6,447 nt of DNA from Actinomycetota bacterium. Its GTDB lineage: Bacteria > Actinomycetota > Actinomycetes > S36-B12 > UBA5976. Position 1 is the first letter of the stretch; every line of letters begins with the position of its first letter. Below, one piece after another: positions 1 through 6,447 of the stretch. Made by a program: the position numbers and the translations under genes. The notes under the pieces are model-generated. The model did no database searches and was not told the origin of the DNA. It saw only the letters and a program-made list of their open reading frames with translations. The stretch lies in contig JAFMIT010000090.1 of NCBI GenBank assembly GCA_017853815.1, positions 1 to 6,447 of the forward strand, in the 5' to 3' direction.

Positions 1-1011
1 GGTTCACGAGTTTCGTATGTCCAAACCGCCACCGACATCGATGACCCGCTCTTCGAGAGAGCTCGCTCCACGAACCAGCACTGGCAAGACATTGCACTTC
101 GGGAGATGAATCGTTTTCGCGATGACATGACGGCTCTGCGAATTCTGCCGCCAGACCACTATGTCACGGTCACGGAGCACATCCAAGGCATCATCTCTTG
201 GATCGAATTGTTGGTGATCCGAGGCTGCACCTATTCGCTCGACGGCGACCTGTATTTCGATCTCACGAGCGTGAGGGACTTTGGAGCTGTAAGCCATTTG
301 TCGTCCGCCCAAATGATTGAGGTATTCGCTGAGCGCGGGGGAGACCCTCTTCGCGACGGAAAGCGAAGCCCTCTGGATCCCATCTTGTGGGTTCGATCGA
401 AGCCAGATGAGCCTGCATGGGAGACAAGTTTCGGAACCGGTCGCCCTGGCTGGCACATTGAATGCGTTGCTATTGCACTCGACTTCCTTGGCGACTCGCT
501 CACAGTCCAAGGCGGAGGAAGCGATCTTTCCTTTCCGCACCACGAAATGTGTCGCGCTCAAGTCCAGGCGTCAGGAAAGTTCGCGGACTTCGCCAACACC
601 TACTTGCATGCAGGTATGGTCAGTCTCGACGGCGCCAAGATGAGTAAGTCTTTAGGGAACCTGGTTTTCATTTCTCAACTGCGTGACCAAGGGGTTGATC
701 CCATGGCCATTCGGCTTGCCATCATGTCGAATCACTACTCGAGCGACTGGGAATGGACAGCTGCGTTGCTGGAGCAAGCGCAGCGACGTCTTGAACTCTG
801 GCGCAGCGCTTTGTCTCTTCAATCCGGAGCCGATGCCGAAGCTTTGCTCGCGCAGATTCGACTGGCATTGGCAAACGATTTAGATTCTCCAGCCGCGTTG
901 GCTGCCGTCGACGCATGGGCGACTGCCAGTCTCAGCGGGGATGAGTCGGATAACGTGGCTCAAGGACTTGTTGCACGGGCTATAGACGCTTTACTCGGAA
1001 TCGGACTCTAA
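1..1011 (+). CDS. mshC: Cysteine:GlcN-Ins ligase MshC (mycothiol biosynthesis), 5'-truncated by window start
   Basis: MshC joins cysteine to glucosaminyl-inositol (GlcN-Ins) using ATP, giving Cys-GlcN-Ins, AMP and PPi; MshD then acetylates this to mycothiol. It is a cytosolic class I aminoacyl-tRNA-synthetase-like enzyme related to cysteinyl-tRNA synthetase. Frame 1 is open from base 1 and gives 336 residues. Seen: YVQTATDIDDP near the fragment start (residues 6-16), WHIEC (151-155), GGGSDLSFPHHE (171-182), the ATP-binding KMSKS loop (213-217) and SNHYSSDWEWT (243-253). Cys155 and His180 are 25 residues apart, matching the spacing of the zinc ligands of mycobacterial MshC as I recall it. GGGSD and DWEWT, together with the lack of a long anticodon-binding C-terminus, favour MshC over CysS. 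About 75 N-terminal residues, including the HIGH motif and the first zinc cysteine, lie outside the window. The first internal ATG (106) is not the start, because conserved sequence runs upstream of it. pgi follows after 10 bases. Confidence 0.93.
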   Translation, partial: GSRVSYVQTATDIDDPLFERARSTNQHWQDIALREMNRFRDDMTALRILPPDHYVTVTEHIQGIISWIELLVIRGCTYSLDGDLYFDLTSVRDFGAVSHLSSAQMIEVFAERGGDPLRDGKRSPLDPILWVRSKPDEPAWETSFGTGRPGWHIECVAIALDFLGDSLTVQGGGSDLSFPHHEMCRAQVQASGKFADFANTYLHAGMVSLDGAKMSKSLGNLVFISQLRDQGVDPMAIRLAIMSNHYSSDWEWTAALLEQAQRRLELWRSALSLQSGADAEALLAQIRLALANDLDSPAALAAVDAWATASLSGDESDNVAQGLVARAIDALLGIGL

Positions 1012-1017
1012 GAGGGA
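1012..1017 (+). promoter_or_regulatory. Ribosome binding site of pgi
   Basis: A purine-rich GAGGGA lies directly after the mshC stop codon, and its GAGG core ends 6 bases before the ATG at 1022. It supports that ATG as the pgi start. The whole mshC-pgi gap is 10 bases, so there is no room for a separate promoter in it; any pgi-specific promoter would have to lie inside mshC. Confidence 0.7.
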
Positions 1018-1021
1018 AGAC

Positions 1022-2641
1022 ATGCTGACTGATTTGGCTGAATGGAAAGCGCTCGAAAATAAGCGTGAGGCCATGGACGAATGGACGCTTCGTTCGGCAT
1101 TTGCCGAAAACCCACACCGGGTTTCGGAGTTCTCTCTCAAGGCCTGTGGCATCAATTTCGATTTTTCCAAGCACCTGATTGATGACGAAGTTCGTCAATT
1201 ATTGCTCGAGCTTGCGCGAACGCGACGAGTGGCCGAAGGAATTCAGGCGATGTTTCGGGGCGAGCGCATCAACGTCACCGAAAATCGTTCAGTCCTGCAC
1301 ACTGCCTTGCGTAAACCCAAATCGGACGTGCTCGAAATTGATGGCATTGATGTCGTGCAGGACGTTCATGCAGTACTCGCGAACATGAAGACATTCGCCG
1401 AGAAGATTCGCTCGGGCGATTTTGTCGGTAGCACTGGAAAGCCAATCACGCGTATCGTCAACATCGGCATCGGCGGTTCAGATCTTGGTCCGGTGATGGC
1501 GTTTGAGGCTCTCAGGGCTTTCAGTCAACGCAATCTTTCGTTTGCGTTTGTGTCCAATGTAGACGCTTCAGACATGGCCGAAGCTCTTGTGAACTCAGAC
1601 CCAGAAACAACCTTGTTCATCGTCGCATCGAAGACGTTTACGACCGCGGAGACCATGACGAATGCGTCAACTGCTAAACAGTGGCTTGCGAAGGCACTCG
1701 GAGACCAGTTCCGATCGGATCGTCACTTCGCCGCGTTAAGCACCAATGCCACTCTCGTTGCTGAATTCGGTATTTCTTCTGAAAACGTCTTTGGTTTCTG
1801 GGATTGGGTCGGCGGACGATTCTCGATGGATAGTGCCATCGGCCTTTCCACCATGATTGCCATCGGGCCATCCGGCTTCGACGACCTGCTCGCTGGTTTT
1901 CATGACATGGACGAGTATTTCGTCCACGAACCAGCGGAAACGAACGTCGTCTACCTCATGGCGCTTCTGAGTATTTGGTACCGGAATTTCTTTGGCTGCC
2001 AAAGCCACGCTGTACTTCCTTATGACAATTACCTCAAGCGATTCCCCGCGTATCTGCAGCAGATGCTCATGGAAAGCAATGGCAAATCTGTCATGTTGGA
2101 CGGTCTGCCCGTCGAAGTGGAGACAAGCCCGGTTTATTGGGGAGAGCCTGGCACGAATGGTCAGCACTCTTTCCATCAATTGCTTCATCAGGGAACCTCA
2201 GTTGTCCCTGTTGATTTCCTGGTAGGCATTTCGCCCGTTCACGATCTTGGTAGTCACCACGACTTGTTGCTCTCAAACGTGCTAGCGCAGGCGAGCGTCT
2301 TGGCTTTCGGTAAGAATGCGGACGAAGTAGCTGCTGATGGAACTCGGGAGGATTTGGTTCCACACAAAGTAATGCCGGGCAATCGCCCGTCGACTTTGAT
2401 TATGTACCCACAATTGTCACCGAGAGTTTTGGGACAGCTCGTTGCGCTCTACGAGCACATCACTCTGGTTCAGGGACTGATTTGGGGAATTGGTTCGTTT
2501 GACCAGTGGGGAGTTGAGCTAGGCAAGACCGTTGCAAATGCGATCACGCCAACATTGAGCAGCGGTGATACCAGCGCTCTCGATCCTTCGACCGCGGCCG
2601 CGGTGGAACTTATTCGAAGCCATCGCTCGTCTCAGAAGTGA
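1022..2641 (+). CDS. pgi: Glucose-6-phosphate isomerase
   Basis: PGI interconverts glucose-6-phosphate and fructose-6-phosphate in the cytosol, linking glycolysis/gluconeogenesis with the pentose phosphate pathway. The 539-residue protein has the normal length for the large bacterial PGI family (about 550). Seen in order: GIGGSDLGP (149-157) of the first sugar-isomerase domain, SKTFTT (203-208) of the phosphate-binding loop, the signature DWVGGRFSMDSAIG (261-274) with Arg266, LPYDNYLKRFPAYLQQ (332-347), ESNGK with the probable catalytic base Glu351, GTNGQHSF with the ring-opening His382, and the C-terminal signature around QWGVELGK (495-502) with Lys501. All expected active-site residues are present, so the enzyme should be active. 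The ATG at 1022 has a good ribosome binding site. The 10-base spacing from mshC indicates co-transcription. pgi is not a usual mshC neighbour in the actinobacteria I know. The 3' end faces the PAC2 gene across 11 bases. Confidence 0.98.
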   Translation: MLTDLAEWKALENKREAMDEWTLRSAFAENPHRVSEFSLKACGINFDFSKHLIDDEVRQLLLELARTRRVAEGIQAMFRGERINVTENRSVLHTALRKPKSDVLEIDGIDVVQDVHAVLANMKTFAEKIRSGDFVGSTGKPITRIVNIGIGGSDLGPVMAFEALRAFSQRNLSFAFVSNVDASDMAEALVNSDPETTLFIVASKTFTTAETMTNASTAKQWLAKALGDQFRSDRHFAALSTNATLVAEFGISSENVFGFWDWVGGRFSMDSAIGLSTMIAIGPSGFDDLLAGFHDMDEYFVHEPAETNVVYLMALLSIWYRNFFGCQSHAVLPYDNYLKRFPAYLQQMLMESNGKSVMLDGLPVEVETSPVYWGEPGTNGQHSFHQLLHQGTSVVPVDFLVGISPVHDLGSHHDLLLSNVLAQASVLAFGKNADEVAADGTREDLVPHKVMPGNRPSTLIMYPQLSPRVLGQLVALYEHITLVQGLIWGIGSFDQWGVELGKTVANAITPTLSSGDTSALDPSTAAAVELIRSHRSSQK

Positions 2642-2652
2642 ATGCTTGATTC

Positions 2653-3555
2653 CTAATTGGGATTGCGACGTCTGAGGTAGCGTTCGAACTCGTCGGCGAT
2701 CGATTCTGACGGCTCGTCTGGATTGTCGTCGTTTCCTTCTTCGAGGCTCTTGACGTATCCGGACAGTTCTTCGTCATCTTCGGTCATCGCGTCGATATCG
2801 GTCTCCCATTCGGCTGCCGCTTCCGTGAGATCGGCTAGCTCAACTGGAATATCCAAAACTTCTTCTAACCGCGATAGCAAAGCCAGGGTGGCTTTGGGGC
2901 AGGGCGATGCAGCAACGTAGTGAGGCACCTGTACCCACAAAGATCCAGCAGGGATGCCGTTTGATGCGAGAGATTCGAGCACCACTCCAAGAATTCCAGT
3001 TGGCCCTTCGTACTCTGAGGGTGCGAAGTTGAGCAGCGGTGGAAAGTCGAGCGACATTGTCGTTGCGTAGATGGGGAAGGGGCGGGTGTGAGCGTTGTCA
3101 GACAGTAGCGCTCCAATGCCGATTGCCATGGTGACATGCAAATCTTGCGCGGCCTTGAGCACCTCGCGGCTGAAGGTTCGCCATTTGAGGTTTGGCTCTA
3201 CGCCCCGAACAAGCACAATGTCGTAATTCGCCCGCGGCATCAGCGCAACACTGATTGACGTAGAGGGCCAGATTATTTCGCGGGTGCCCTGTGCGTCAGT
3301 TGATAGATGTGGCCGCGTTACCTGAAAATCGAAGAAGTCTTCAGCTTCAACTTCACGAATGGTTTTCGCATTCCAAATTTCGGCAAGATGGTCAATCGCG
3401 TCAGTAGCCGACTCTGCAGCATCGTTCCATCCCTCGAAGGCAAGCAACATCACCGGGTTTCTCAGGGACCGAGGAATGTTGAGAGCGGAGGCAGCGTCGA
3501 TGTCCGACTGGAGCGATACATCGTCCAGGGGGCTGGTCTGTCCGTTTTCATCCAT
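2653..3555 (-). CDS. PAC2-family protein (function not established)
   Basis: This 300-residue cytosolic protein belongs to the PAC2 family, named for a eukaryotic proteasome-assembly chaperone; actinobacterial members such as M. tuberculosis Rv2125 have no settled role. Seen: a variable N-terminal tail (about 1-32); a family-typical opening strand and loop, VMLLAFEGWNDAAESA (35-50); a core with the motifs LVRGVEPNLKWRTF and AIGIGALLSDNAHTRP; and a middle section (EYEGPTGILGVVLE, then SLWVQVPHYVAASPCP) characteristic of the actinobacterial proteins. The last 60 residues are strongly acidic (runs such as EDDEE and EEGNDDNPDEP) and end in a basic helix-like EFERYLRRRNPN. No signal peptide or membrane segment is seen. 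The ATG at 3555 is preceded by GGAGG. The gene is divergent from metH and convergent with pgi, so it is probably monocistronic. PAC2 next to metH is a recurrent actinobacterial arrangement, but a role in methionine metabolism is only a guess. Confidence 0.88.
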   Translation of the reverse strand: MDENGQTSPLDDVSLQSDIDAASALNIPRSLRNPVMLLAFEGWNDAAESATDAIDHLAEIWNAKTIREVEAEDFFDFQVTRPHLSTDAQGTREIIWPSTSISVALMPRANYDIVLVRGVEPNLKWRTFSREVLKAAQDLHVTMAIGIGALLSDNAHTRPFPIYATTMSLDFPPLLNFAPSEYEGPTGILGVVLESLASNGIPAGSLWVQVPHYVAASPCPKATLALLSRLEEVLDIPVELADLTEAAAEWETDIDAMTEDDEELSGYVKSLEEGNDDNPDEPSESIADEFERYLRRRNPN

Positions 3556-3559
3556 GAAG

Positions 3560-3564
3560 CCTCC
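3560..3564 (-). promoter_or_regulatory. Ribosome binding site of the PAC2 gene
   Basis: On the minus strand a perfect GGAGG lies 4 bases before the ATG at 3555. The spacing is slightly short but workable. It fixes the start codon. The contrast with metH across the same intergenic region is notable, since metH has no Shine-Dalgarno sequence. Confidence 0.7.
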
Positions 3565-3579
3565 GTCAACTCACCGATA

Positions 3580-3607
3580 AGACTATTCAGTGTCCAGCAC
3601 TTGTCAC
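3580..3607 (-). promoter_or_regulatory. Candidate promoter of the PAC2 gene
   Basis: Read on the minus strand, GTGACA (3607-3602; one mismatch to TTGACA) is followed after 16 bases by TAGTCT (3585-3580), which fits the actinobacterial TANNNT -10 pattern. Transcription would begin near 3573 and give a leader of about 18 bases containing the GGAGG site. The spacing is one base short of the ideal. The assignment rests only on motif matching. The -35 element overlaps the left arm of the palindrome at 3603-3615. Confidence 0.45.
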
Positions 3608-3615
3608 GCAGTGAC
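3603..3615. repeat. Short perfect inverted repeat, possible operator
   Basis: GTCAC-GCA-GTGAC is a perfect palindrome with 5-bp arms and a 3-base centre, in the middle of the PAC2/metH divergent intergenic region. It overlaps the proposed PAC2 -35 element and lies about 50 bases upstream of the metH start, a suitable place for a dimeric regulator acting on both genes. The symmetry does not extend beyond 5 bp per arm. Such a short repeat can occur by chance, and no known regulator site is recognised in it. Confidence 0.3.
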
Positions 3616-3651
3616 TCGCTTTGACCCCAAAGTTGCACCTAGTCCAACCGT

Positions 3652-3657
3652 TAGACT
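3652..3657 (+). promoter_or_regulatory. Candidate metH -10 element, predicting a leaderless mRNA
   Basis: TAGACT fits the actinobacterial TANNNT -10 consensus and ends 7 bases before the metH ATG at 3665. Standard spacing would place the transcription start at 3664 or 3665, giving an mRNA with no or one leader base. This agrees with the lack of any Shine-Dalgarno sequence before the ATG (the preceding bases are pyrimidine-rich, GCCCTCA). No well-spaced -35 is seen: TTGACC at 3621 is too far (25 bases) and TTGCAC at 3633 too near (13 bases). Leaderless genes are common in actinobacteria and often lack a clear -35. Confidence 0.5.
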
Positions 3658-3664
3658 GCCCTCA

Positions 3665-6447
3665 ATGAGTCCGTCATATGAATCCCTCCGTCTCGCCCTT
3701 CGAGACCGCGTCGTTGTTGGTGACGGCGCAATGGGAACAATGTTGCAAGCGGCTGGTCCAACCCTCGACGATTTTCAAGGGCTCGAGGGCTGCAACGAAG
3801 TGCTCAATATTTCGCGGCCAGATATTGTCGGCAGCGTTCACGCAGCGTATTTCGAAGCCGGCGTCGATTTCGTTGAAACCAACTCTTTTGGTGCAAACCT
3901 CGCAAATCTCGCTGAGTATGACATTCCAGAACGTATTTACGAGTACAACCTAGCGTCGGCTCAGATTGCACTCGAGGTGGCGAAGAGCTACAGCAGCGCA
4001 GATCGACCTCGGTGGGTTGTTGGATCTATCGGGCCTGGAACCAAGCTGCCCACCCTTGGACACCTCCCGTTCGCAACCTTGAGAGATGCTTTTCAAACCC
4101 AATGTGAAGGGCTCATTGCAGGTGGCGCTTCGGCGCTTTTGGTCGAAACTGCACAGGACTTGCTCCAAGCCAAGGCAGCGGTAATTGGAGCCAACCGCGC
4201 TAAGCGAAAGCTCGGCCGAGATATTCCGGTATGGGTTCATGTGACGGTTGAAACGACCGGCACCATGCTGCTCGGAAGTGAAATCGGCGCAGCGCTAACC
4301 GCACTGGCTCCACTGGGCGTCGAAATGATCGGTCTCAACTGCGCTACTGGTCCAGCCGAGATGTCTGAACACCTGCGGCATTTGTCTCGCCATAGTTCCA
4401 CGATGATTTCCGCAATGCCCAACGCGGGTTTGCCGATTTTGACAAGTGATGGTGCGCACTACCCGCTTGGCCCCGATGAACTAGCGGCTGCTCACGTTCA
4501 ATTTATCGATCAGTACGGACTCCAGATGGTTGGTGGCTGCTGCGGCACCACCCCAGAGCACCTAGCAGCAGTGGTGAACGCGGTTAAAGACCTGACGCCG
4601 GCTCGTCGTACGCCGATCCTCGAACCAAGCACATCGTCGCTGTATGTATCTGTGCCTTTTGAACAGGAATCCTCCTACCTCGCGGTGGGCGAAAGAACCA
4701 ACGCCAACGGCTCCAAAGCGTTTCGGGAGGCGATGCTCGCCAGTGACATGGAACGTTGCCTCGAAATCGCCAAAGATCAGATTCGGGACGGAGCCAACGT
4801 TCTAGACCTCTGCGTGGATTACGTCGGTCGAGACGGCGTAGCCGACATGAAGCAACTTGCTTCACTGCTAGCGACGGCATCGACCCTACCCATTATGTTG
4901 GACTCTACCGAGCCAGCGGTTTTAGAGGCCGGGCTCGAAATGCTCGGTGGACGCGCAATTGTCAACAGCGTCAACTATGAAGATGGCGACGGCGAAAACA
5001 GTCGATTCCAAAAGATTATGCGCCTTGTCAAAGAACACGGAGCTGCTGTTGTTGCCTTGGTCATCGACGAAGAGGGTCAGGCGCGCACAGCAGATCACAA
5101 ACTCGCGATTGCCCGCCGACTGATCAAAGACCTCACGGTCAACTGGGGAATGCAGACGTCGGACATCATGCTGGACATGCTGACCTTCCCAGTTGCTACA
5201 GGGCAAGAAGAGACTCGCGGCGATGCCATCGCGACCATTGAAGCAATTCGCCAGATCAAGATTGAGTATCCAGCGGTTCAGACGGTTCTTGGCCTCTCCA
5301 ATGTTTCGTTCGGTCTCAATCCCGCCGCTCGACAAGTGCTCAACAGCGTGTTCCTTCACGAATGCATGGCTGTCGGGCTAGACGCAGCTATTGCTCATGC
5401 ATCGAAGATTCTGCCGCTCGCACGTATCCCTGAGGAGCAGCTGAAAGCGGCACAGGATTTACTTTTTGATCGTCGTGAGTTTGACGGCGACGTCTGCACT
5501 TTTGATCCCGTTCAGCAGTATCTCGAAGTTTTCGCGGATGTCAACGCACAATCGTCTGGTCGTTCTCGGGCCGAAGAACTGGCCGAACTCGAGTTATTTG
5601 AGCGGCTCGAGCGACGCATCATCGATGGTGAACGCACCGGCATAGAAGATGATTTGGCCCAGGCGCTGAGCGAAAAACCTGCTCTGGCCATTGTGAATGA
5701 TCATCTGCTCAATGGCATGAAGGTGGTAGGAGAGCGTTTCGCTTCTGGCGTGATGCAATTGCCGTTCGTGCTGCAATCGGCTGAGGTGATGAAGTATGCG
5801 GTCAGCATCTTGGAACCACACATGGAGAAGAGCGACGAGAGCGGCAAAGGCACTATCGTGCTGGCGACCGTCAAAGGCGACGTTCACGACATCGGCAAAA
5901 ACCTCGTCGACATCATTCTCACCAACAACGGCTATCGAGTAGTGAACATCGGCATCAAGCAACCCATTTCCGCCATCATCGAGGCCGCTGAGGAGCACGA
6001 GGCCGACGTGGTTGGTATGAGTGGTCTGCTGGTGAAATCCACCGTGATCATGAAAGAAAATCTGATCGACATGAATGAGCGGGGCATCGCCACGAAATTC
6101 CCTGTCATTCTTGGAGGCGCCGCCCTCACACGAGGCTTTGTAGAGCAAGATCTCGCCGAGATTTACCAAGGAGAAGTGCGTTACGCGCGCGACGCTTTCG
6201 AGGGACTGCGCTTGATGGACGCGTTCATCGGAGTCAAGAGGGGGACTCCGGGTGTGGAGTTGCCTGCCCTGCGCACTCGCAAAATTGCTGCAAAGGAAGC
6301 TGTTGACATCCCCGTCGACACCCAACGGTCAGCAGTGTCTCTTGAGAATCCTGTGCCTGCTGCACCTTTCATTGGCAGCAGAATCATCAAAGGAATTTCT
6401 CTCAGTGACATTGTTGGTTTTCTCGATGAGCGCTCGCTCTTCCTCGG
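3665..6447 (+). CDS. metH: Cobalamin-dependent methionine synthase MetH, 3'-truncated by window end
   Basis: MetH transfers a methyl group from 5-methyltetrahydrofolate through cobalamin to homocysteine, making methionine and tetrahydrofolate in the cytosol. The frame is open to the window end (927 residues plus two bases); actinobacterial MetH has about 1,200. Domains seen: homocysteine-binding barrel (about 1-330) with GDGAMGTML (19-27), GSIGPGTK (120-127) and zinc ligands Cys226, Cys292 and Cys293 (in GGCCGTTP); folate-binding barrel (about 338-620) starting at VGERTN (341-346), with MLDSTEP (411-417); four-helix cobalamin cap (about 640-730); Rossmann cobalamin-binding domain with DVHDIG (739-744), where His741 is the lower cobalt ligand and Asp739 its partner; and the start of the reactivation domain from about 902. 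All checked key residues are intact. The ATG at 3665 gives an N-terminus like mycobacterial MetH; an in-frame GTG at 3611 would add 18 residues without a ribosome site. The organism therefore needs cobalamin for this step. No cobalamin or SAM riboswitch fits in the 109-base upstream region. Confidence 0.97.
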   Translation, partial: MSPSYESLRLALRDRVVVGDGAMGTMLQAAGPTLDDFQGLEGCNEVLNISRPDIVGSVHAAYFEAGVDFVETNSFGANLANLAEYDIPERIYEYNLASAQIALEVAKSYSSADRPRWVVGSIGPGTKLPTLGHLPFATLRDAFQTQCEGLIAGGASALLVETAQDLLQAKAAVIGANRAKRKLGRDIPVWVHVTVETTGTMLLGSEIGAALTALAPLGVEMIGLNCATGPAEMSEHLRHLSRHSSTMISAMPNAGLPILTSDGAHYPLGPDELAAAHVQFIDQYGLQMVGGCCGTTPEHLAAVVNAVKDLTPARRTPILEPSTSSLYVSVPFEQESSYLAVGERTNANGSKAFREAMLASDMERCLEIAKDQIRDGANVLDLCVDYVGRDGVADMKQLASLLATASTLPIMLDSTEPAVLEAGLEMLGGRAIVNSVNYEDGDGENSRFQKIMRLVKEHGAAVVALVIDEEGQARTADHKLAIARRLIKDLTVNWGMQTSDIMLDMLTFPVATGQEETRGDAIATIEAIRQIKIEYPAVQTVLGLSNVSFGLNPAARQVLNSVFLHECMAVGLDAAIAHASKILPLARIPEEQLKAAQDLLFDRREFDGDVCTFDPVQQYLEVFADVNAQSSGRSRAEELAELELFERLERRIIDGERTGIEDDLAQALSEKPALAIVNDHLLNGMKVVGERFASGVMQLPFVLQSAEVMKYAVSILEPHMEKSDESGKGTIVLATVKGDVHDIGKNLVDIILTNNGYRVVNIGIKQPISAIIEAAEEHEADVVGMSGLLVKSTVIMKENLIDMNERGIATKFPVILGGAALTRGFVEQDLAEIYQGEVRYARDAFEGLRLMDAFIGVKRGTPGVELPALRTRKIAAKEAVDIPVDTQRSAVSLENPVPAAPFIGSRIIKGISLSDIVGFLDERSLFL

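Noticed and set aside
4..561. 185-codon open reading frame on the minus strand inside mshC
   Set aside because: It overlaps the conserved MshC catalytic core antisense, has no recognisable motif, and is a shadow of the real frame.
1..1011. Annotation of the first gene as cysteinyl-tRNA synthetase (cysS)
   Set aside because: The motifs YVQTATDIDDP, GGGSDLSFPHHE and SNHYSSDWEWT, and the end of the protein about 120 residues after KMSKS without an anticodon-binding extension, match MshC better than CysS.
1736..2188. 150-codon open reading frame on the minus strand inside pgi
   Set aside because: It sits opposite the PGI active-site segments. The translation shows no family features, and no ribosome site or independent context supports it.
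2649..2663. Possible terminator hairpin (ATTCC, loop TAATT, GGGAT) between pgi and PAC2
   Set aside because: The stem has only five pairs, one of them G-U, is AT-rich and lacks a following T-run. It is too weak to call a terminator.
3556..3664. Cobalamin or SAM riboswitch upstream of metH
   Set aside because: The whole intergenic region is 109 bases and the proposed metH transcript has no leader. There is no room for a cobalamin riboswitch, and no conserved B12-box-like sequence was seen.
3611..3664. Upstream GTG (3611) as an alternative metH start
   Set aside because: It is in frame and open, but has no Shine-Dalgarno sequence, falls within the palindrome and upstream of the -10 candidate, and would add 18 residues that resemble no known MetH N-terminus.
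5594..6325. 243-codon open reading frame on the minus strand inside metH
   Set aside because: It lies entirely opposite the conserved cap and cobalamin-binding domains of MetH. Its translation has no recognisable family motif, and it is explained by the codon bias of the real gene on the plus strand.

Overview
The window carries four protein-coding genes on a compact, moderate-GC stretch (individual lines counted by eye run from about 50 to 57% GC). All four are recognisable. The lineage signal is actinobacterial: the first gene is mshC of mycothiol biosynthesis, a pathway essentially confined to Actinobacteria; the last is a MetH of the actinobacterial type; and the gene between is an actinobacterial PAC2-family protein. 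The base composition is low for the phylum. A streamlined freshwater or marine actinobacterium (for example the low-GC Microbacteriaceae of the Luna/Aquiluna type) would fit, but this is inference and not a sequence match.

Layout. Positions 1-1011 (+) are the C-terminal four fifths of mshC, cut by the window start. pgi (glucose-6-phosphate isomerase) follows after only 10 bases on the same strand at 1022-2641, almost certainly in the same transcript. pgi converges tail to tail, with an 11-base gap, on a PAC2-family gene at 2653-3555 (-). A 109-base divergent intergenic region (3556-3664) separates the PAC2 gene from metH (3665 to beyond the window end, +). It holds a plausible promoter for each gene and a perfect 5-bp-arm palindrome. 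The metH -10 hexamer lies so close to its ATG that a leaderless mRNA is predicted. metH is cut inside its reactivation domain.

How the genes relate. MshC uses cysteine to build mycothiol, the main actinobacterial low-molecular-weight thiol, and MetH makes methionine with cobalamin, so both ends of the window are in sulfur and one-carbon metabolism. PGI connects glycolysis with the pentose phosphate pathway, which supplies NADPH for reducing mycothiol; its coupling to mshC may be functional or accidental. The PAC2 protein has no settled function. From memory, PAC2 and metH are also adjacent and divergent in Mycobacterium tuberculosis (Rv2125/Rv2124c) with mshC (Rv2130c) nearby, so pgi is the unusual member here.

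I found no mobile elements, RNA genes, CRISPR arrays or phage genes, and no strong sign of an undescribed system. This is an ordinary core-metabolism region, with the intergenic regulatory layout and the pgi placement as the main points of interest.
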